Both the position numbers and the translations under genes were made by a program. Shown here one piece after another: positions 1 through 8,459 of a stretch of 64,000 nt of DNA. Origin of the DNA: VXYK01 sp965214565 (lineage in GTDB: Bacteria > Actinomycetota > Acidimicrobiia > Acidimicrobiales > Aldehydirespiratoraceae); assembly GCA_965214565.1 (NCBI GenBank), contig OZ243951.1, positions 3,166,219 through 3,230,218 on the forward strand, given 5' to 3'. Each line of letters begins with the position of its first letter. The stretch's first letter is position 1. Below the pieces are notes generated by a model. That model had not been told where the DNA came from. It worked only from the letters and a program-made list of their open reading frames with translations, and searched no databases.

Positions 1-168
1 ACCATCGTGCTGGTCTCGCACAACACCGATCTGATGACCCGATGCGATCAGGTCGGGTGGCTGGACCACGGCAGGCTCGCCGGGGTCGGCGCTCCAAGCG
101 ATGTCGTCGCCGCATATCTGGCGTTGGTCGATTCAGGTGACAACACCCTGCACACCCGCGGCCAGTGA
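1..168 (+). CDS. ABC transporter ATP-binding protein, C-terminal fragment
   Basis: This is the last 55 codons of a gene that begins before the window. The frame opens with TIVLVSHNTDLMTRCDQVGW, which carries the H-loop histidine (VSHN) seen near the end of ABC ATPases. It is followed by a short tail (LDHGRLAGVGAPSDVVAAYL) typical of polysaccharide or teichoic-acid export ATPases of the Wzt/TagH type. The protein would energise export of a lipid-linked glycan at the cytoplasmic face. The neighbouring pyruvyl transferase, glycosyltransferase and rhamnose genes fit that role. Walker A, Walker B and the signature motif lie outside the window, so the substrate is an inference from context. Confidence 0.75.
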   Translation, partial: TIVLVSHNTDLMTRCDQVGWLDHGRLAGVGAPSDVVAAYLALVDSGDNTLHTRGQ

Positions 169-312
169 CCTGCCTGGAACAGCGGCGGGCCCAGTTGGGG
201 GCTGTCAACGAGGCTCGAAACTGTCAGGGACATTCTCGGGTGCGCCCTGAGGCTCCGTCGGCTTGGTGCTTTCGCCAGAAAAGGACCTTGTCTGTGTGTG
301 GTCCCGGAACGC

Positions 313-1419
313 TCAGTCCGCGATGCAGGCGGCCACAAGTTCGCGCAGTGCCTGGTGGTGCAACTCGACTCCACGAGGGACTGCAGGATCAGAGGGCCCG
401 GAGAGCTGACAGGTCGGCAACTCGGACCACTGGTTGATTCTGGTCACGAGCTGACTGTCGAGTTGCCCAACCAGCGAAGCGATTTTGGCCTCATTCGAGC
501 AGACGATTGCAGGAGTGCCGGTCCGCGCAGCAACCACAACCGGGTGGTAGCGGCTGCTGACCAACAGCCGAGCCGAACGGATCCGATCCACCTGCTCATC
601 GATACCCGGTCCCAGAATCTCGGTGTCCTGTCGAATTCGCGAGGCCAGAAGCTGCGCGTACTGAAGGTCGCGCCCGCCGCGGAAGCAGGCTAGGGCGATC
701 GACGCACCTACACGTTCGGCGAGCGCGCCGAGCGCAGCGGCGACCGGTGAGGGATCCTCTGTTGTGAGGCGACGGCCGGCGGGGCGCAGCCGCCCGGGGG
801 CGACAGCGGGACCGATGGCCACGACGATCTCCGAGTGCCGCTGCGACGGTTCAAGGTCCAGACCGAATACCAGGTCGGCACCGACGGAGGCGTCCACACC
901 GGCAGCAGCCATCGCCGAGGCCGACGCAGGATCGCGCACCACCACAGGTGCGCCTTGAAGCACGGATCGAAGGATCCGCCGCGACGAGCCTCGCCTCAAT
1001 GGTTCGGCGCCCAGTCCCACGCCGACTACCGGCTTGCCGCGCCGCACCAGCAGCAGGGGGGCTAGGAGGTGGCCCGGAAGGCTCCAGACGCTGCTCCGAT
1101 CCTGGATTATCCCACCGGGACCGACGCACACGCCGTCTATCGGCGCGCCCCGGCCACTCGTCCCACCTGTAGAGCCTCGGCGGTTGGACAGCGCGCGGAG
1201 CCAAACCCGCGGCCCCCAAGCCACCGTCTCCACGCCATGCAGGACCGACGAGGTTTCGGGATCCCGAGAGACGACCACCGGGACCGCTCCCGCGGAACGC
1301 AGATGGTCGACCACAGCAGATATGAGCAGTTCGTCACCGACGTTGCCCGCGCCTGACCAGCCGCAGACCAGGATACGAGGAACGGTGCCAACACCCGGGT
1401 CGGGCACGCTCGCGATCAT
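313..1419 (-). CDS. polysaccharide pyruvyl transferase family protein
   Basis: The 368-residue protein begins with a glycine-rich loop (PRILVCGWSGAGNVGDELL) characteristic of the polysaccharide pyruvyl transferase family (CsaB/WcaK). The later stretch SSRYHPVVVAARTGTPAIV matches the conserved SxRxH region of the family. Such enzymes add ketal-linked pyruvate to cell-wall or exopolysaccharide sugars; CsaB-type pyruvylation creates the ligand for SLH domains. An SLH protein is encoded 850 bp away (2273-5044), so the two may be functionally linked; that is inference. It is divergent from the GT2 gene at 1458, with only 38 bp between the starts. About 140 bp downstream (169-312) show no further gene. 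Confidence 0.85.
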   Translation of the reverse strand: MIASVPDPGVGTVPRILVCGWSGAGNVGDELLISAVVDHLRSAGAVPVVVSRDPETSSVLHGVETVAWGPRVWLRALSNRRGSTGGTSGRGAPIDGVCVGPGGIIQDRSSVWSLPGHLLAPLLLVRRGKPVVGVGLGAEPLRRGSSRRILRSVLQGAPVVVRDPASASAMAAAGVDASVGADLVFGLDLEPSQRHSEIVVAIGPAVAPGRLRPAGRRLTTEDPSPVAAALGALAERVGASIALACFRGGRDLQYAQLLASRIRQDTEILGPGIDEQVDRIRSARLLVSSRYHPVVVAARTGTPAIVCSNEAKIASLVGQLDSQLVTRINQWSELPTCQLSGPSDPAVPRGVELHHQALRELVAACIAD

Positions 1420-1457
1420 GAGGCGGACGCTAGCGCCACTGCTAGCGTTATTCGCCC

Positions 1458-2192
1458 ATGGACGAAACCCTTGGACCCCGCCTCAGCGTCGTCATGCCCT
1501 GCTACAACGAGGCCGCGACCGTCGCGGAGATGGTCAAGCGAGTGCTGGCGAGCCCTCACACAGCTGAGCTGGTCATCGTCGACGACGGCTCAACCGACGG
1601 CACCCGCGAACTCCTCGACGGTTTAGACGACTCCCGGGTCCGAATCCTGCTGCAGCCTGAGAACCGCGGCAAGGGGGCCGCGATCCGACGTGGTTTCGAG
1701 GTTGCATCGGCGGAGTTCGTGATCGTCCAGGACGCCGATCTCGAATACGACCCGCGCGACTACGACATCATGCTCGAACCGCTGCTCAGCGGTTCCGCTG
1801 ACGTGGTCTACGGGAGTCGCTTCCAGTCGGGTCGCCCGCGTCGAGTCCTGTACTTCTGGCATTCGGTCGGGAATCGGTTCCTCACGCTGCTCTCGAACAT
1901 GTTCACTGACTTGAATCTCACCGACATGGAAACCTGCTACAAGGCATTTCGCATCGAGGTGGTCCAGACGCTAGACCTGCGCGAGAACCGGTTCGGGATC
2001 GAACCTGAGATAACCGCAAAGGTGGCCGCCGGAGGCTGGCGGATCTGGGAAGTCGGAATCTCCTACTCGGGGCGCACCTACGCGGAGGGCAAGAAGATCA
2101 ACTGGCGTGACGGTGTAGCCGCTCTCGGTTGCATCGTGAAGTACGGAGTCACTACCCGTCGCCGACAACGCCCGTCGGCAGGGTCACCCTGA
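1458..2192 (+). CDS. family 2 glycosyltransferase (dolichol-phosphate mannosyltransferase-like)
   Basis: The 244-residue cytoplasmic or membrane-peripheral GT-A enzyme starts RLSVVMPCYNEAATVAEMV and continues with VIVDDGSTDGTRELL, ENRGKGAAIRRGF and the DXD-type QDADLEYDPRDY. These are the signatures of the DPM1/GtrB-like branch, which transfers a sugar from a nucleotide donor to a polyprenyl phosphate. There is no C-terminal membrane anchor, as in the short DPM1-like forms. Sugar and acceptor cannot be told from sequence. It stands between the pyruvyl transferase and the SLH protein and is the first gene of a plus-strand run. Confidence 0.85.
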   Translation: MDETLGPRLSVVMPCYNEAATVAEMVKRVLASPHTAELVIVDDGSTDGTRELLDGLDDSRVRILLQPENRGKGAAIRRGFEVASAEFVIVQDADLEYDPRDYDIMLEPLLSGSADVVYGSRFQSGRPRRVLYFWHSVGNRFLTLLSNMFTDLNLTDMETCYKAFRIEVVQTLDLRENRFGIEPEITAKVAAGGWRIWEVGISYSGRTYAEGKKINWRDGVAALGCIVKYGVTTRRRQRPSAGSP

Positions 2193-2272
2193 ACAGAAGC
2201 CGCACGCGGGTAGAATAGCGGCGCCGATATGGGCGCGCGCCATGCCTAGTCACGACACCATGAGAGTAGCAA

Positions 2273-5044
2273 TTGAGTTTCTCACGATCACTGCCGTGTT
2301 GTCTGCTTGCCTTTTGCTTGGCGGCTTCACCGGCGTTCGCCCAGGTCGACGGGAACGGCGACTCTGAAGGCGGCGACCCGAACCTCGTGGTACTGCACGG
2401 AGGTGGTTTCGGGCACGCGGTCGGGCTGAGCCAGTACGGTGCCTACGGACGCGCCCTGGCCGGCCATACCTACGACGAGATTCTCAGCTTCTACTACGAC
2501 AGCACAACCCTCGAGCCGATAACCGACTTCAAGGAGTTCGACCCGGACCGAGTTCCCGAAACCGTTGACATCGACATCGGTGTTCGGGAGCTGATTGCCA
2601 TTTCCACGCCGCTCGACGAACTCGGTCCCGGAGAGTGGGAGCTGTCGGTCGAAGTCGGCGGCGAGGTGATCGGGGTGAGCACCCTGCCGCTCACCACCTA
2701 CTACGACGGCGCGCGCTGGCACGCCGAATACACCGACAAGTCGATCGGGGTCACAACCGACGTCTGCGACGGTCAGGAACTCTGTGGGAACACCGTGCTC
2801 GAGGTGGCCCATACGATCGGCACCCGCGCGGTGATCGAGGAGTTCGAGGACGGGCCGAACCTCGGCTCATATTTCGGAGGGCGATACTTCCTGTGGCCTG
2901 CCGGCGTGGCGGTGGACGGCAGCACACCCGACGACTGCGGCACGGGACTCGAGTTCTGCATCACCCATTCGCGCCTCAGGCCAGTGCGGGCGGGCAGTCT
3001 CAACGTTCTGGTCGGTGTTCGGGAGGCGATAGCGATCGCCACTCCCCTCGACGAGCTCGGACCGGGAGAATGGGAACTGTCTGTCGAGGCCGGTGGCGAG
3101 GTGATCGGGTTCAGCACCCTGCCGCTCACCACGCACTATGACGGCTCACGCTGGCACGCCGAATACACCGACAAGTCGACCGGGGTCACCACCGACCTGT
3201 GCGACAACGACTCACGCTGCCTGAACACCGCACTCGAGGTTGTTCAGACGGTCGGTATCAGGGCTGTGGTCGAAGAGTACGAAGACGGTCCGAACCTCGG
3301 TTCTTATGCGGGCGCGCGCTACCTGCTGCACCCCGCGGGCGTCTCGCTCAACGGCAGCAACCCCGACCGATGCGGCACCGGTCTCGAGTTCTGCGTCGTG
3401 GTCGCCGAACTCGACATGGAGAAGTACCTCTACGGCCTCCAGGAAGTACCGACGAACTGGCCGCAGGAATCACTCAAGGCACAGGCGGTGGCAGCCCGCA
3501 GCTATGCAGCAGCCACGATCGTGAACCGTGCCGTCGACAGTGACTGGGTCGACGAACCGTTCAACCTCTACGACACGACCGCCGACCAGGTGTTCACCGG
3601 CTGGGCCAGAGAGTCGGGGTGTTCCTGGCACTCATGGTGCGAAGCAGTGGACGCGACCGCAGGCGAAGTGGTCGTCTATCAGGCTGAGATCGAGACAGAC
3701 GAGGGCTCAGATGCCGGGGACGGCACAGAGGACGGATCCCAACAGACCGCCGGGGGGGCCGACCACGAGGCCGTTGTCGTCTATGAACCTCGGATCGCTC
3801 AAGCCTTCTACTCTTCGAGCAACGGTGGACACACCGCCAAGCCGTCCGACATCTGGACCGGCGGAATCGACCTACCGTTCCTGATACCCAAACCGGATCC
3901 CTTCGACTCAGCAGTTGATCAAGAAACCGGCCGAGCGCACAATCCCAATGCCACCTGGACTCGTTCCTACTCCGTCGCCGATCTGACGCGTTGGCTCAAC
4001 AACTACACGGTCCGTGGCGAAGCGCCGCTCAACATCGCCTCTCTGCGAGGAATCGATATCGCCAATGCCCCCTCGTCGGGGCACGTCCTCTTCGCCGAGG
4101 TCACCATCCTTGACGCGGACAGGTCGGTGAAGCTCAGCCGCGACGGCGAGCCGTACGGCGCCTGGTTGTTCTATGCGATCCTGAACGGCTGCACGACTGC
4201 TCAAGGCTGCCATCCCCCCATCGGCTCCCAGTTCTCGATCGAATGGCCCGCCGGCTACGTGCCTGAGGAGACTCCAACAGACACGGGTGACGGGACTGAG
4301 GAGCCCGACGATCCCGAAGAGCCTGAAGAGCCCGAAGATCCCGACGAACCCGACGAGCCCGAAGATCCCGACGAACCCGAAGATCCCGAAGATCCTGAAC
4401 AGCCCGAAGAGCCCGAAGTACCCGTAGAGCCCACTCCCGAACCGGTACCCGTCTTCGAGTTCAGCGACATATCTCCCGACAAGTACTTCTACGAGCCGGT
4501 CCTCTGGGCGGCCGTCGAGGAGATCTCCTCAGGCGCCGCCCCGCAGCTATTCGGGCCCGACGACCAGATCAGCCGAGCCGAGTTCGCCGAGATCCTCTGG
4601 CGTTTCGAGGGAAGCCCCGTGCCGAACACCCGTGCGAACTTCGAGGACGTCGGCGAGGATGCGACATACCGCGATGCGGTCGACCTGCTGGCGGAATACG
4701 AAGTGACCACTGGAACCTCGCCCACGACCTTCTCCCCGGACATGACATTGACGAGGGCACAAGCATCCACCTTCCTCTGGCGCTTCGCCGGAAGACCTGA
4801 GCCGAACGTTGACTCAACCTTCGAGGACGTGGCTGAAGGCTCCTACTACAGCGACGCGGTCCGCTGGATGCTCGAGCACGGCATCACCACAGGCACCTCA
4901 GCGACGACCTTCTCTCCCAACAACCCCCTGACACGAGCAGAAGTAGTCACGTTCATCTGGCGTCTGGCCGGCATCCCCGACGCATTCGACCCCCGGCTCC
5001 TGTCGGACCTTCCCCCCAAGATGCGAATACTCCCCAACCCCTAG
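2273..5044 (+). CDS. secreted SpoIID/LytB-domain protein with three SLH domains
   Basis: A 923-residue exported protein with a TTG start. The signal peptide (MSFSRSLPCCLLAFCLAASPAFA) probably ends at AFA before QVDG. Residues about 40-62 carry the SpoIID motif GGGFGHAVGLSQYGAYG. Residues about 380-420 carry YLYGLQEVPTNWPQESLKA and QAVAARSYAA, the second SpoIID signature. Two homologous blocks of about 140 residues lie between them (listed separately). A Pro/Glu/Asp linker (about 675-720) leads to three SLH domains (about 725-910), each with a GITTGT-like core followed by TFSP and a LTRAE-type motif. SpoIID-family proteins act as amidase enhancers or lytic transglycosylases; SLH domains bind pyruvylated wall polymer. 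Likely a wall-anchored peptidoglycan-remodelling protein. An ATG at 2260 opens a different short frame and is not used. Confidence 0.85.
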   Translation: MSFSRSLPCCLLAFCLAASPAFAQVDGNGDSEGGDPNLVVLHGGGFGHAVGLSQYGAYGRALAGHTYDEILSFYYDSTTLEPITDFKEFDPDRVPETVDIDIGVRELIAISTPLDELGPGEWELSVEVGGEVIGVSTLPLTTYYDGARWHAEYTDKSIGVTTDVCDGQELCGNTVLEVAHTIGTRAVIEEFEDGPNLGSYFGGRYFLWPAGVAVDGSTPDDCGTGLEFCITHSRLRPVRAGSLNVLVGVREAIAIATPLDELGPGEWELSVEAGGEVIGFSTLPLTTHYDGSRWHAEYTDKSTGVTTDLCDNDSRCLNTALEVVQTVGIRAVVEEYEDGPNLGSYAGARYLLHPAGVSLNGSNPDRCGTGLEFCVVVAELDMEKYLYGLQEVPTNWPQESLKAQAVAARSYAAATIVNRAVDSDWVDEPFNLYDTTADQVFTGWARESGCSWHSWCEAVDATAGEVVVYQAEIETDEGSDAGDGTEDGSQQTAGGADHEAVVVYEPRIAQAFYSSSNGGHTAKPSDIWTGGIDLPFLIPKPDPFDSAVDQETGRAHNPNATWTRSYSVADLTRWLNNYTVRGEAPLNIASLRGIDIANAPSSGHVLFAEVTILDADRSVKLSRDGEPYGAWLFYAILNGCTTAQGCHPPIGSQFSIEWPAGYVPEETPTDTGDGTEEPDDPEEPEEPEDPDEPDEPEDPDEPEDPEDPEQPEEPEVPVEPTPEPVPVFEFSDISPDKYFYEPVLWAAVEEISSGAAPQLFGPDDQISRAEFAEILWRFEGSPVPNTRANFEDVGEDATYRDAVDLLAEYEVTTGTSPTTFSPDMTLTRAQASTFLWRFAGRPEPNVDSTFEDVAEGSYYSDAVRWMLEHGITTGTSATTFSPNNPLTRAEVVTFIWRLAGIPDAFDPRLLSDLPPKMRILPNP
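2580..3395 (+). repeat. internal tandem duplication inside the SpoIID-SLH gene
   Basis: Two direct copies of about 400 bp encode near-identical blocks. Copy 1 runs from about 2580 (VRELIAISTPLDELGPGEWE) and copy 2 from about 3016 (VREAIAIATPLDELGPGEWE). Both contain LPLTTxYDGxRWHAEYTDKS, an EDGPNLGSY segment and CGTGLEFC. Each block keeps a pair of cysteine-containing segments, suggesting an independently folding unit with disulphides outside the cell. The duplication separates the two SpoIID motifs. Confidence 0.85.
4290..4437 (+). repeat. Pro-Glu-Asp repeat linker
   Basis: A low-complexity stretch built from imperfect hexanucleotide or nonanucleotide units encoding EPE/DPD/EPD. It separates the SpoIID part from the SLH part of the secreted protein. 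It is very acidic and should be extended and wall-spanning. The codon repeats are imperfect, so the array is not a recent pure expansion. Confidence 0.8.
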
Positions 5045-5065
5045 CCGCTCGGGTAGGTTCGAGCG

Positions 5066-6016
5066 ATGCAGTCTGTGCCCCGCGCACGCCTCGGGGACCG
5101 CCTCTTCGAGGCAGCCGCTAAAACCTTGCGCCGTCTCGGTGAACGACGCGCGCAGCCCCTCAACAGAACCCTGCAGACCCCAATCACGATCACAGCAGCG
5201 GTCGGAGTGGCCGGGGCGACGGTATGGGCTTGGCAGTCCACCGACCTGACGCTGGCTGAACTCTCCTGGTGGCCCCTGGCAGTCGCCTTCTTCGTGACGG
5301 CTCCAGCGAGCCTCGGTTTGAAGTCAGCGGAATATCAGCTCTCGGCACGGATTGCTTCACAGAAGCCAACGCAGTCCGAGAGTCTCAGCGTCGCCGTGAT
5401 CTCATCGACGGCCAATCTGTTGCCGCTGCCCGGATCGATGATCGTCACCGTGCGATCGCTGTCCGTCAACGGCAGCACCTACGGTTCAGCACTGTCCGCG
5501 GGTGCCGTACCCGGTCTGAGCTGGCTTTCGATAACTGGCATCATCGGTGGAACTGCGATCGCCATCGAGGGGCCGGTGGTGCTCGGCGCGGTCACCCTTG
5601 TCGGGGGTCTGATTGCCGCGATCGCGGCGACCAAGCTCTTCCGAACAACAGCGCCCGAGGAACGATCGGCATGGCTGGCGCCCTCAATCATCGTCGTCGA
5701 GGCAGGCTGGCTGCTCATAAGCGCGCTGAGGCTCGGACTGGCCGTGACCGCGCTCGGCGTCTCAATCAGCCCGACTCAAGCGGTCGCCCTGTCGGTTGCG
5801 GGCGCGCTGACGGTTGCGATCGGCTTCTTCCCCGGGGGTCTGGGACTGCGTGAGGCACTCCTCGCGGGACTCAGCCCGCTCATCGGTCTCGAGTTCGACA
5901 CCGGCGTGCTGCTCGGTTCCGTCGATCGTCTGGTCTGGCTCAGCTTCCTGGCGGTCGCCGGCGGCGTGCTGCTACTGATTCGACGAGGATCAGACGACGG
6001 CGCAGCCGAACTCTGA
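5066..6016 (+). CDS. lysylphosphatidylglycerol synthase TM-like (flippase-like) membrane protein
   Basis: 316 residues with about eight hydrophobic segments. The C-terminal motif FFPGGLGLREALLAGLSPLI is the hallmark PGGLGxRE segment of the LPG_synthase_TM (UPF0104/DUF2156-less MprF-like) superfamily. The soluble aminoacyl-transfer domain of MprF is absent, so this is the stand-alone flippase-like form, often found beside glycolipid or polysaccharide genes. It probably moves or handles a lipid intermediate. It follows the SLH gene by 21 bp in the same direction and ends convergent to rfbD, 26 bp away. Confidence 0.7.
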   Translation: MQSVPRARLGDRLFEAAAKTLRRLGERRAQPLNRTLQTPITITAAVGVAGATVWAWQSTDLTLAELSWWPLAVAFFVTAPASLGLKSAEYQLSARIASQKPTQSESLSVAVISSTANLLPLPGSMIVTVRSLSVNGSTYGSALSAGAVPGLSWLSITGIIGGTAIAIEGPVVLGAVTLVGGLIAAIAATKLFRTTAPEERSAWLAPSIIVVEAGWLLISALRLGLAVTALGVSISPTQAVALSVAGALTVAIGFFPGGLGLREALLAGLSPLIGLEFDTGVLLGSVDRLVWLSFLAVAGGVLLLIRRGSDDGAAEL

Positions 6017-6042
6017 GGCGAGGTGCTCTCAGACGACGCGTT

Positions 6043-6879
6043 TCACGTGAGCCGGTCCACGAGTTCGGCCAGAGGCTCTCGGAAGTCACGGGTTCGCTCA
6101 AACCCGGCGGTTCGCAGCGCGGCATTGTCGAGCACCCCGTTGACAGGTCGTGGAGCGGGCCTGACGGGACGCAGGTCAGCGGTCGAACAGGGGGTGACCC
6201 TCGTCGGATCCTCACCCGCTGCCACCGCGACGGCGCGGGCGAACTGAAACCAGGAGACCGCACCCTGATTGGTCGCATGGAAGATGCCCGAGCGACGCTG
6301 AAGCGAGAGCTCCAGAACAATCGGGGCTAGATCGGCAGTGAAGGTCGGGTGTCCGATCTGGTCGTCCACGAACCGCAACGGGTCGTCTTTCTTGAGAAGG
6401 TTCAAGATGGTCTTGACCATGTTGCGCCCGGTCTCTCCGCAGAGCCAGGAGGTGCGAACGATCGTGGCATCGGTACCGGCCTGGACTTCACCTGCCGCCT
6501 TTGACTGTCCATAGACCGAGACCGGCGACGGACTGTCCAGTTCGGTGTAGGGACCGCTCTTGGTGCCGTCGAACACATGGTCTGTCGAGATCGTGGTGAA
6601 ATGCGCACCGATCTCGCGGGCACCCTCCGCGAGGATCCGAACAGCTGTTGCATTGGCCAGGAACGCGTGGTCGACATCGGTCTCAGCGCGGTCGACGCCG
6701 GTGAACGCTGCGCAGTTGATGACGAGGTCCGGCTTCGTCTGTCGCAGGGCGCCCACGACACTGCCACTGTCGGTGATGTCGACTTCGCTGCGGCCAGGCG
6801 CAATCGCCTGGTGGCCGTCGAGCACACGTACCAGATCTGTGCCGAGTTGCCCACCGGCCCCCGTCACGAAGATCTTCAT
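6043..6879 (-). CDS. rfbD: dTDP-4-dehydrorhamnose reductase
   Basis: The last step of dTDP-L-rhamnose synthesis: NADPH reduction of dTDP-4-keto-L-rhamnose. The start at 6879 gives MKIFVTGAGGQLGTDLVRVL, with the GxxGxxG dinucleotide site right at the N-terminus as usual. Longer upstream frames are not needed. The SDR catalytic pair is visible in SVYGQSKAAGE (YxxxK). Length is 278 residues, normal for the family. Its ATG overlaps the rfbB stop (ATGA), so it is translationally coupled to rfbB. Confidence 0.92.
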   Translation of the reverse strand: MKIFVTGAGGQLGTDLVRVLDGHQAIAPGRSEVDITDSGSVVGALRQTKPDLVINCAAFTGVDRAETDVDHAFLANATAVRILAEGAREIGAHFTTISTDHVFDGTKSGPYTELDSPSPVSVYGQSKAAGEVQAGTDATIVRTSWLCGETGRNMVKTILNLLKKDDPLRFVDDQIGHPTFTADLAPIVLELSLQRRSGIFHATNQGAVSWFQFARAVAVAAGEDPTRVTPCSTADLRPVRPAPRPVNGVLDNAALRTAGFERTRDFREPLAELVDRLT

Positions 6880-7844
6880 GCTCGGAGACCCGGCCTGTCC
6901 TTCAGCGGCTCCCACCAGTGGCGGTTCGTCGAGTACCACTCCACCGTCTTCTCCAAGCCGACAGTGAAGTCCTGTGCCGGTGCCCATCCGAGGGAGCGCA
7001 GCTTGGCGCAGTCGAGTGAGTAGCGCCGATCGTGCCCCGGCCGGTCCGGTACATGGGTGACGGCTGATTCATCACGTCCACACAGGCCTAGCAGACGTTC
7101 GGTCAACTCACGGTTGGTGATCTCGTTGCCGGCGCCGATGTTGTAGATCTCTCCGCTGCTTCCAGTGCTCAAGAGAGTGTCGATTGCCGTGCAGTGGTCG
7201 GCCACATGGAGCCAGTCGCGAACGTTGAGTCCATCGCCGTACAGGGGCACGCAGGCCCCGTCGACAAGGTTCGTCGCGAACAGGGGGATCACCTTCTCGG
7301 GGAACTGGTAGGGGCCGTAATTGTTCGATGCGCGGGTGACTATGACGGGCAGGTCGTGGGTGCTGAAGTAACTGAGGGCGATAAGGTCTGAGGCTGCTTT
7401 GGAAGCCGAATACGGAGAGCGGGGAGCGACCGTGTCCGTCTCCACCGAAGAGCCCTGCTCAACCGAACCATAGACCTCATCGGTCGAGACATGCACGAAC
7501 CGCTCGACGCCGATTTGACGAGCAACGTCGCACAACACGTTGGTGCCGAAACAGTTGGTGTGGACGAACGCGTCGGCACCTGCGATCGAGCGGTCGACGT
7601 GTGATTCAGCAGCAAAGTGCACAACCTGGTCGCAGCCCGCCATCGCGGAGCTGACCGCGGCGCGGTCAGTGATGTCGCCGTGGACGAACACGGCCCGGTC
7701 GCCGAGAAGGTCCTTGATCGAGTCCAGGTTTCCGGCGTAGGTCAAGGCGTCGAAGGCGACCGCCGTGTGATCACTCGTCGCCAACAGATGGCGCAGATAG
7801 TTGCTGCCGATGAACCCCGCCGCCCCCGTGATGAACAGTCTCAT
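6876..7844 (-). CDS. rfbB: dTDP-glucose 4,6-dehydratase
   Basis: Extended SDR that dehydrates dTDP-glucose to the 4-keto-6-deoxy sugar. The start at 7844 gives MRLFITGAAGFIGSNYLRHL. Later motifs are HFAAESHVDRSI, the catalytic YSASKAASD (YxxxK) and RASNNYGPYQFPEKVIPLF. Length of 322 residues is standard. It belongs to the minus-strand rfbA-rfbC-rfbB-rfbD operon, 13 bp after rfbC and overlapping rfbD by 4 bp. Confidence 0.95.
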   Translation of the reverse strand: MRLFITGAAGFIGSNYLRHLLATSDHTAVAFDALTYAGNLDSIKDLLGDRAVFVHGDITDRAAVSSAMAGCDQVVHFAAESHVDRSIAGADAFVHTNCFGTNVLCDVARQIGVERFVHVSTDEVYGSVEQGSSVETDTVAPRSPYSASKAASDLIALSYFSTHDLPVIVTRASNNYGPYQFPEKVIPLFATNLVDGACVPLYGDGLNVRDWLHVADHCTAIDTLLSTGSSGEIYNIGAGNEITNRELTERLLGLCGRDESAVTHVPDRPGHDRRYSLDCAKLRSLGWAPAQDFTVGLEKTVEWYSTNRHWWEPLKDRPGLRA

Positions 7845-7857
7845 GGCAAGCAGCTTC

Positions 7858-8427
7858 CTAGGTGGCACGAAGTTGGTAGTGGGGTCGCCGGTTCGCCGGC
7901 AGATCGCGGCGCAGTGGATTGTTCTGGTCCCGCTGCGACAGGATTGGGTCGCTGAGGCCCCAGTCGGCTGCGATCTCGGGGTCGTCCCAACGCACGCCGA
8001 GCTCGTCGGCGGGGTTGTAGTAGGCGTCGACGAGGTAGTTGAGCGTGCAGTCGCTCAAGGCCGCGAACCCATGGGCCACCCCGGGCGGGATGTAGATCCC
8101 GTCGTGGCAGTGCGAGCCGTCGGGGCGCGTCCCCAGGTCATAGTCGAATGTGGCTCCGTCAGTCGGGCTCCCCTCTCTGAGATCGTGCAGCACCACGCGG
8201 ATGTGCCCGAACGGCACGTACCAGTAGTCGCTCTGGTGCAGGTGGTAGTGGAGCCCCACCAGTGTCCGGGCCCTTCGGTCGCTGCGATTGGCTTGAATCA
8301 TCTCCCGTTGGCCGTTGAACCACGAACGCCGATACGTCTCGAGGAAAGCACCCCGCTTATCCTCGAGTATCTCAGGACGCACCACGAAGACCCCTTCGAT
8401 GCTGTCTGCCGGAGTGATCGAGGCCAT
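7858..8427 (-). CDS. rfbC: dTDP-4-dehydrorhamnose 3,5-epimerase
   Basis: Cupin-fold epimerase of the dTDP-L-rhamnose pathway. The start at 8427 (MASITPADSIEGVFVVRPEI) gives 189 residues, the normal size; the open frame upstream has no family similarity. Recognisable motifs are DKRGAFLETYR, TLVGLHYHLHQSDYWYVPFG (with the catalytic His region), GIYIPPGVAHGFAALSD and a conserved Tyr in NYLVDAYYNPADELGVRWDD. It lies 32 bp downstream of rfbA. Confidence 0.93.
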   Translation of the reverse strand: MASITPADSIEGVFVVRPEILEDKRGAFLETYRRSWFNGQREMIQANRSDRRARTLVGLHYHLHQSDYWYVPFGHIRVVLHDLREGSPTDGATFDYDLGTRPDGSHCHDGIYIPPGVAHGFAALSDCTLNYLVDAYYNPADELGVRWDDPEIAADWGLSDPILSQRDQNNPLRRDLPANRRPHYQLRAT

Positions 8428-8459
8428 AGGAGTATCCAAGCACCTGCGAGACGGCGCGG

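Noticed and set aside
2260..2370. ATG frame with a signal-like hydrophobic start upstream of the SpoIID protein
   Set aside because: It stops after about 35 codons in a different frame; the TTG at 2273 opens the long protein with a good signal peptide.
4255..4482. Antisense frame of Gly/Ser repeats opposite the SLH protein linker
   Set aside because: It is the complement of the Pro-Glu-Asp repeat and has no start context or homology.
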